Shown here piece after piece: positions 6,172 to 9,072 of a DNA stretch of 9,072 nucleotides (position 1 is its first letter; the number at the start of each line of letters is the position of its first letter). Source of the stretch: Candidatus Methanomethylophilaceae archaeon (GTDB lineage Archaea; Thermoplasmatota; Thermoplasmata; Methanomassiliicoccales; Methanomethylophilaceae); contig JAFSYZ010000115.1 in the NCBI GenBank assembly GCA_017455785.1, positions 1-9,072 of the forward strand, written 5' to 3'. The notes under the pieces are model-generated. The model was not told the origin of the DNA. It saw only the letters and a list, made by a program, of their open reading frames with translations, and ran no database searches. The position numbers were made by a program, and so were the translations under genes.

Positions 6172-7469
6172 CACATCACCCTCTTGTCTATGACCCTCTT
6201 GGCCTTTCCTTCGAATCTCGGAAGTTCTCCTGGATTTTTAAGTTCTATGTTGACCGCTATGTTGAGGTATTTCTTCATCTCGTACTCGATGTACTTCTGG
6301 AGTTTGATCATGTCATCCAGCTTATCGCTGAATGATTCCTCCTTGATCTCGACCTGAACGGTCATCTTGTCAAGTGAACCCTCCCTCTCGACGATGATCA
6401 TGTACTGGTTACCTACCTGCGGGATCTGCATGAGCGTGTACTCTACCTGTGAGGGGAACACGTTGATACCGCGGATGATGAGCATGTCATCGGACCTTCC
6501 TGTGATCCTCTTGATCCTAGGCGATGTCCTTCCGCACGGACAGTCCTCATCGATGATCGAGGTGATATCCTTGATCCTGTACCTGACGAGCGGGAATGCC
6601 TCCTTCTTCAGCATGGTGACGACCATCTCACCCTTCTGTCCGGGTTCCAGGACCTCGCCTGTCTCCGGATCTATGATCTCCACGTACACGATATCGGACT
6701 GCATGTGGATGCCGTTCCTCTCCTCACACTCGGTGAACATTGGTCCGGCCATCTCGGACGTACCGTAGATGTCGTAGGCCTTGATTCCCATATCCTCCTC
6801 GATATGCTGTCTCATGCTCTCAGTCCAGGGCTCGGCTCCGACAAGGGCCCTCTTGAGCTTTGTGTCCCTGCGGATGTCCACTCCCATCTTCTTCGCAACC
6901 TCTCCGATGTGGATGAGATACGAAGGTGTGCATGCGATCGCTGTTACGCCGAGATCGACCATTAGCTCGATCTGCCTCTCGGTACCTCCAGTACCGGAAG
7001 GCAATACGGTCGCTCCGATCCTTTCTCCTCCGTAGTGTGCCCCGAGACCGCCTGTGAACAATCCATAACCATATGACACCTGGAGGGTATCACTGCTGTT
7101 CATGCCGATGGATGTCATCGACCTCGCCAACGCCTCCGACCAGTAGTCCAGATCGCCGCGGGTGTAACCGACCAACGTGGGCTTACCTGTGGTACCTGAT
7201 GATACGTGGTACCTGACGACCTTCTCGTTCGGTACTGTGAACATCTTTGTAGGATAGTTGTCCCTGAGGTCCTGTTTGTACATGAACGGCAATTTGGACA
7301 CATCCGACAGCGACTTGATGTCACTGGGATGGATGTTTGCTGCTTTCATTCTGTCATGGTAGAACTGGTTGAACTCGTAAAGGTTGTTCACAAGTTTCTT
7401 AATGCTCTCATACTGCATCTTCTTCAGTTCTTCTTTCGGCATACATTCCATTTTTGGGTCCCAATACAT
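6171..7469 (-). CDS. PaaK-like aryl-CoA ligase (phenylacetate-CoA ligase family), copy 2
   Basis: The 432-residue protein is a full-length paralogue of the ligase at 2840-4141, collinear with it from the first residues. Core motifs: SSGTTGKP (90-97), YGTSEMAGP (235-243), YRIKD (297-301), GRSDDMLIIRGINVFP (324-339), and RFEGKAK with the likely catalytic Lys at 422. C248, H255, C310 and C312 repeat the possible metal site of copy 1. It should form an acyl-adenylate and then a CoA thioester from an aryl or related acid. Differences near the substrate pocket (TSEMAGP versus ASEFYGP, SGTGGTERQ versus ISTGNTNRQ) suggest a different preference from copy 1. Start ATG 7469 has an excellent GGAGGT six bases upstream. 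It is the first gene of the operon with the ACT protein and the EF-Tu-like protein. Confidence 0.9.
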   Translation of the reverse strand: MYWDPKMECMPKEELKKMQYESIKKLVNNLYEFNQFYHDRMKAANIHPSDIKSLSDVSKLPFMYKQDLRDNYPTKMFTVPNEKVVRYHVSSGTTGKPTLVGYTRGDLDYWSEALARSMTSIGMNSSDTLQVSYGYGLFTGGLGAHYGGERIGATVLPSGTGGTERQIELMVDLGVTAIACTPSYLIHIGEVAKKMGVDIRRDTKLKRALVGAEPWTESMRQHIEEDMGIKAYDIYGTSEMAGPMFTECEERNGIHMQSDIVYVEIIDPETGEVLEPGQKGEMVVTMLKKEAFPLVRYRIKDITSIIDEDCPCGRTSPRIKRITGRSDDMLIIRGINVFPSQVEYTLMQIPQVGNQYMIIVEREGSLDKMTVQVEIKEESFSDKLDDMIKLQKYIEYEMKKYLNIAVNIELKNPGELPRFEGKAKRVIDKRVM

Positions 7470-7474
7470 AATCA

Positions 7475-7480
7475 GACCTC
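7475..7480 (-). promoter_or_regulatory. Strong Shine-Dalgarno sequence for ligase copy 2
   Basis: GGAGGT on the minus strand lies 5-6 bases before ATG 7469. It is the best ribosome-binding site in the window and fixes this start. Confidence 0.75.
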
Positions 7481-7502
7481 CAGGATGATGGATTTGTGGA
7501 TT

Positions 7503-7512
7503 CTATTTAATT
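7503..7512 (-). promoter_or_regulatory. TATA box for the ligase-ACT-EF-Tu-like operon
   Basis: The minus strand reads AATTAAATAG, about 38 bases before ATG 7469. This spacing gives a short leader that just includes the GGAGGT ribosome site. Confidence 0.45.
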
Positions 7513-7568
7513 GCTATCATAGATTTTGACGTAATCAGCGGTTAGAATCCGAAATAACCATGATTTGA

Positions 7569-7581
7569 TTCGATTATCGAA
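7569..7581. promoter_or_regulatory. 13-bp palindrome, possible operator
   Basis: TTCGAT-T-ATCGAA is perfectly symmetric about 7575. It lies 13 bases upstream of the TATA-like element of the HEPN-like gene and in the intergenic region shared with the divergent ligase operon. The role is inferred from symmetry and location. Confidence 0.35.
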
Positions 7582-7593
7582 CCACATAGCAAG

Positions 7594-7602
7594 TTTATTA
7601 AA
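7594..7602 (+). promoter_or_regulatory. TATA box for the HEPN-like gene
   Basis: TTTATTAAA is centred about 26 bases before ATG 7624, predicting a leaderless transcript. This favours ATG 7624 over the in-frame GTG at 7618. Confidence 0.5.
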
Positions 7603-7623
7603 ACGGATAACGGTCCCGTGTCG

Positions 7624-8262
7624 ATGACTATCGCCAACGATCTCAGCATGTTACGTGACTCATGTATGAGTTATGCCAAGGATGTCGAGAAGCAGATCGC
7701 GAACCCAGGTAACGATCTCAGGGCGATGTGCTTTTGGAACATCCATAACCGTGTCAAGCTCACCGAGGAGATCATGGTCATGTACGAGAGAGTCTGGAGC
7801 AGTGAGAACTTCCCTGATGTCGACCAGGATGTTTCTGCTGAGCTCACAGAGAGGGTGATAATGATCACCAAGGACCTCTTCATAGATGTCGTATCGATGA
7901 TAGAGAAGACGATGAAGGATTCACTCAAATTCCACACATCATCGGGATTGAAGGAGGCCGCCTTGAAGAGGACCAGTCATCTCTACATGAGGAACATTTT
8001 GCTGAGTGGATTGGAGATGGGATACATCGAGAAGAGTGTGTTCGATGAATGGGACCTTCTTCTGATGATAAGGAATCTGGCGGCGCATAACAATTCCATC
8101 GCTGACAGACAGGGTAAGTTCAGGATATCCGATATCGAGATATCCATGCGCCCCGGAAGGATGATGAAAGGTCCTTTGAATACCTACATCGTGCTCTCGG
8201 AGCGCATGATAGCCATGTTCTTCGACTGGCTATCGAAGCTGAAGAAGAACTTCAGCTCTTGA
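7624..8262 (+). CDS. HEPN-like helical protein of unknown function
   Basis: The 212-residue protein is predicted to be mostly helical, with no signal peptide or membrane span. The visible motif is R150-N-L-A-A-H155 inside FDEWDLLLMIRNLAAHNNS. This is the R-polar-x3-H pattern of HEPN domains, which use the Arg and His for RNA cleavage in many toxins and RNases, although some members are only binding or scaffold proteins. The N-terminal 110 residues are also helical and Met-rich and contain no motif I recognise. No nucleotidyltransferase (MNT) or antitoxin gene lies beside it, so a classic HEPN-MNT pair is not supported. Start ATG 7624 is chosen for its TATA spacing; GTG 7618 would add two residues. 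Its end overlaps the convergent HhH gene by 11 bases. HEPN assignment is moderate; the existence of the gene is firm. Confidence 0.75.
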   Translation: MTIANDLSMLRDSCMSYAKDVEKQIANPGNDLRAMCFWNIHNRVKLTEEIMVMYERVWSSENFPDVDQDVSAELTERVIMITKDLFIDVVSMIEKTMKDSLKFHTSSGLKEAALKRTSHLYMRNILLSGLEMGYIEKSVFDEWDLLLMIRNLAAHNNSIADRQGKFRISDIEISMRPGRMMKGPLNTYIVLSERMIAMFFDWLSKLKKNFSS

Positions 8263-8488
8263 CAGCGCCCTTGTTGACCATTCCGACGGCTATCTTCAGC
8301 ATCTTCTGCATACAGGGTTCGGCGTAGAAATCCTTCCTGTTGGTGAGTGCTTCGTACATCTCATCGGGATCCTTCCCTTTGAGGTCATCGATCTCCCTGA
8401 TGCCCAGGAGGTACATCCCCAGACAGCACTTCTCACTAACAGACGGGATCTTCATCAATTTGGCGATAACTTCCTCTTGTTCTCCCAT
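8252..8488 (-). CDS. Small helix-hairpin-helix protein, Cdd1 (pathogenicity locus)-like
   Basis: The 78-residue protein contains a helix-hairpin-helix-like core, LMKIPSVSEKCCLGMYLLGIREIDDLKGKDPDEMYEAL (about 11-48). This matches the pattern of Cdd1-type proteins: IPGVG-like hairpin, then a xLGI-x-x-x-DLKGxDPxxLYE segment. A second part (RKDFYAEPCMQKMLKIAVGMV, 51-71) corresponds to the Cys-containing C-terminal helix of that family. The hairpin Gly residues are partly replaced (PSVSEK), so DNA binding may be weakened. The family's role is not known; binding of nucleic acid is inference. ATG 8488 is preferred to ATG 8503 because a TATA box (8511-8518) is only about 10 bases from the latter but about 26 from the former, predicting a leaderless message. 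It overlaps the HEPN-like gene tail to tail. Confidence 0.78.
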   Translation of the reverse strand: MGEQEEVIAKLMKIPSVSEKCCLGMYLLGIREIDDLKGKDPDEMYEALTNRKDFYAEPCMQKMLKIAVGMVNKGAVKS

Positions 8489-8510
8489 GGTCACTTGAAG
8501 CATCTGGCAG

Positions 8511-8518
8511 GTATATAA
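8511..8518. promoter_or_regulatory. TATA box for the Cdd1-like gene, possibly shared
   Basis: GTATATAA reads TTATATAC on the minus strand, about 26 bases before ATG 8488. It could also serve the plus strand, though ATATATC at 8531-8537 is closer to archaeal spacing for the methyltransferase ATG at 8570. Confidence 0.45.
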
Positions 8519-8530
8519 GAGGTGAGAGGG

Positions 8531-8537
8531 ATATATC
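8531..8537 (+). promoter_or_regulatory. TATA-like element for the methyltransferase gene
   Basis: ATATATC lies about 36 bases before ATG 8570, predicting transcription from about 8560 and a leader of roughly 10 bases (containing GTGAT). The GGTGA at 8552-8556 would then be upstream of, or only partly within, the transcript. Confidence 0.35.
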
Positions 8538-8569
8538 GTACATCCAGCTCAGGTGAAGTGTGATTTCAG

Positions 8570-9072
8570 ATGGAAGGGCAGCGTGAGGCATGGGATTATT
8601 TCTATTCCAGCAACGGAAGGGTGTGGAGAGGTGTCTCCGACATCTCCGGCCATCCTTTTGAAAAGGGCGCACACATCCTGGAGATAGGCTGCGGCAACGG
8701 TAAGACATCCATCGCCCTGAAGGAGGAAGGGATGACAGTCGTAGCTATAGATTTCTCACAGTCGGCGATAGACAACTGCACCCCTGAAGATAGCATAGAA
8801 TATGTATGTGCCAGTGTGACCGATATGCCATTCGAGGACGGGGAGTTCGACGGTGCATTGGCCTTCCATGTCATCGAACATCTGGATGAGGATGAGCTGA
8901 GGATGGCGGTATCGGAGATCCACCGCGTGCTAAAATCAGGGTCTTTTCTGTTGGTGAAGGTGTTCTCCAAGGACGATATGAGGTCCATGAAGGGAACACG
9001 TCTGGACGATTCCACAGTCCTTCGCGGTAACGGGATAATGTACCATTACTTCACCGAGGCTGAGCTGACCGA
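8570..9072 (+). CDS. Class I SAM-dependent methyltransferase (partial, runs off right edge)
   Basis: An open frame from ATG 8570 encodes at least 167 residues with no stop before the window ends. SAM-binding motif I is ILEIGCGNGKT (about 36-46), and the acidic end of strand 2 is VVAIDFS (57-63). Motifs typical of the Methyltransf_11/25 group follow: SVTDMPFEDGEFDGALAFHVIEHL (about 82-105) and EIHRVLKSGSFLLVKV (about 115-130). The N-terminus MEGQREAWDYFYSSNGRVWRG fits a small-molecule methyltransferase with a short cap. The MPFED and HVIEHL strings resemble enzymes acting on quinones, lipids or other small metabolites, but the substrate cannot be assigned. It has its own probable promoter and is divergent from the Cdd1-like gene. 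Nothing suggests a frameshift. Confidence 0.88.
   Translation, partial: MEGQREAWDYFYSSNGRVWRGVSDISGHPFEKGAHILEIGCGNGKTSIALKEEGMTVVAIDFSQSAIDNCTPEDSIEYVCASVTDMPFEDGEFDGALAFHVIEHLDEDELRMAVSEIHRVLKSGSFLLVKVFSKDDMRSMKGTRLDDSTVLRGNGIMYHYFTEAELT

Noticed and set aside
3875..7529. Long open frames opposite both ligase genes (for example near 3194-3592, 3441-3926 and 6367-6768)
   Set aside because: They are antisense shadows of strongly supported PaaK genes and occur at matching positions in both copies. They carry no recognisable protein features.
821..7541. Recurring word CAGCGG with AT-rich flanks at 823, 2734 and 7536
   Set aside because: Similar words also occur inside coding DNA (about 2151 and 4537), so it looks like a common oligomer, not a regulatory motif.
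7624..8488. HEPN-like and Cdd1-like genes as a toxin-antitoxin pair
   Set aside because: They are convergent with separate promoters, whereas such pairs are normally co-transcribed. Cdd1-like proteins are not known antitoxins.
8602..9015. Minus-strand open frame of about 137 codons at the right edge
   Set aside because: It is antisense to a methyltransferase with intact SAM-binding motifs. Its translation is Ser- and Pro-rich with no family resemblance.
1..9072. tRNA, rRNA, CRISPR array, transposase or attachment-site signatures
   Set aside because: Looked for by eye; no cloverleaf with a TTCRANNC arm, no regularly spaced repeats, no transposase-like protein and no terminal inverted repeats were found.

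Overview
The window reads as a mesophilic archaeon, most likely a methanogen of the Methanomassiliicoccales / Thermoplasmatota type. This is inferred from several things: TATA boxes at archaeal spacing, apparently leaderless genes next to genes with GGAGGT or GGTGA leaders, a nucleotide-binding-defective EF-Tu/SelB-like protein, PaaK-type aryl-CoA ligases beside an ACT-domain protein, and a sodium:solute symporter preceded by a tiny membrane protein. All eleven complete genes end in TGA (10) or TAA (1) and none in TAG, which would fit a pyrrolysine-using archaeon. No rRNA, tRNA, CRISPR array or insertion sequence was recognised.

Layout. Positions 1-242 hold little certain coding: a possible start of a minus-strand gene running off the left edge, and a strong hairpin. 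A 46-residue lysine-rich protein (243-383, +) converges on a chagasin-like secreted or anchored cysteine-protease inhibitor (428-814, -), with two abutting perfect palindromes between them. A promoter region with two inverted repeats then separates the inhibitor from a symporter operon: a 40-residue membrane protein (941-1063) overlaps the start of a 543-residue SSS-family transporter (1053-2684), which is followed by a terminator hairpin. Next come a PaaK-like CoA ligase (2840-4141, -) and, divergently, a CDP-alcohol phosphatidyltransferase (4265-4777, +). The latter converges, with one base between stop codons, on a three-gene minus-strand operon (7469 to 4779): a second PaaK-like ligase, a double-ACT-domain protein and the degenerate EF-Tu/SelB paralogue. 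Divergent from that operon is a HEPN-like protein (7624-8262, +), whose 3' end overlaps a small Cdd1-like helix-hairpin-helix protein (8252-8488, -). A class I SAM methyltransferase (8570 onward, +) runs off the right edge.

Functional picture. The two ligases and the ACT protein suggest salvage of arylacetates (phenylacetate, indoleacetate) as CoA thioesters, with the ACT protein as a possible amino-acid sensor. The degenerate elongation factor keeps the tRNA/ribosome-contacting beta-barrel domains but has lost all recognisable GTP-binding motifs, and it sits in the same apparent transcript; this is the most unusual item in the window. The symporter with its single-span partner is a probable two-component Na+-coupled uptake system of unknown substrate. 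The remaining genes (inhibitor, lipid head-group transferase, HEPN protein, HhH protein, methyltransferase) appear to be independent units.
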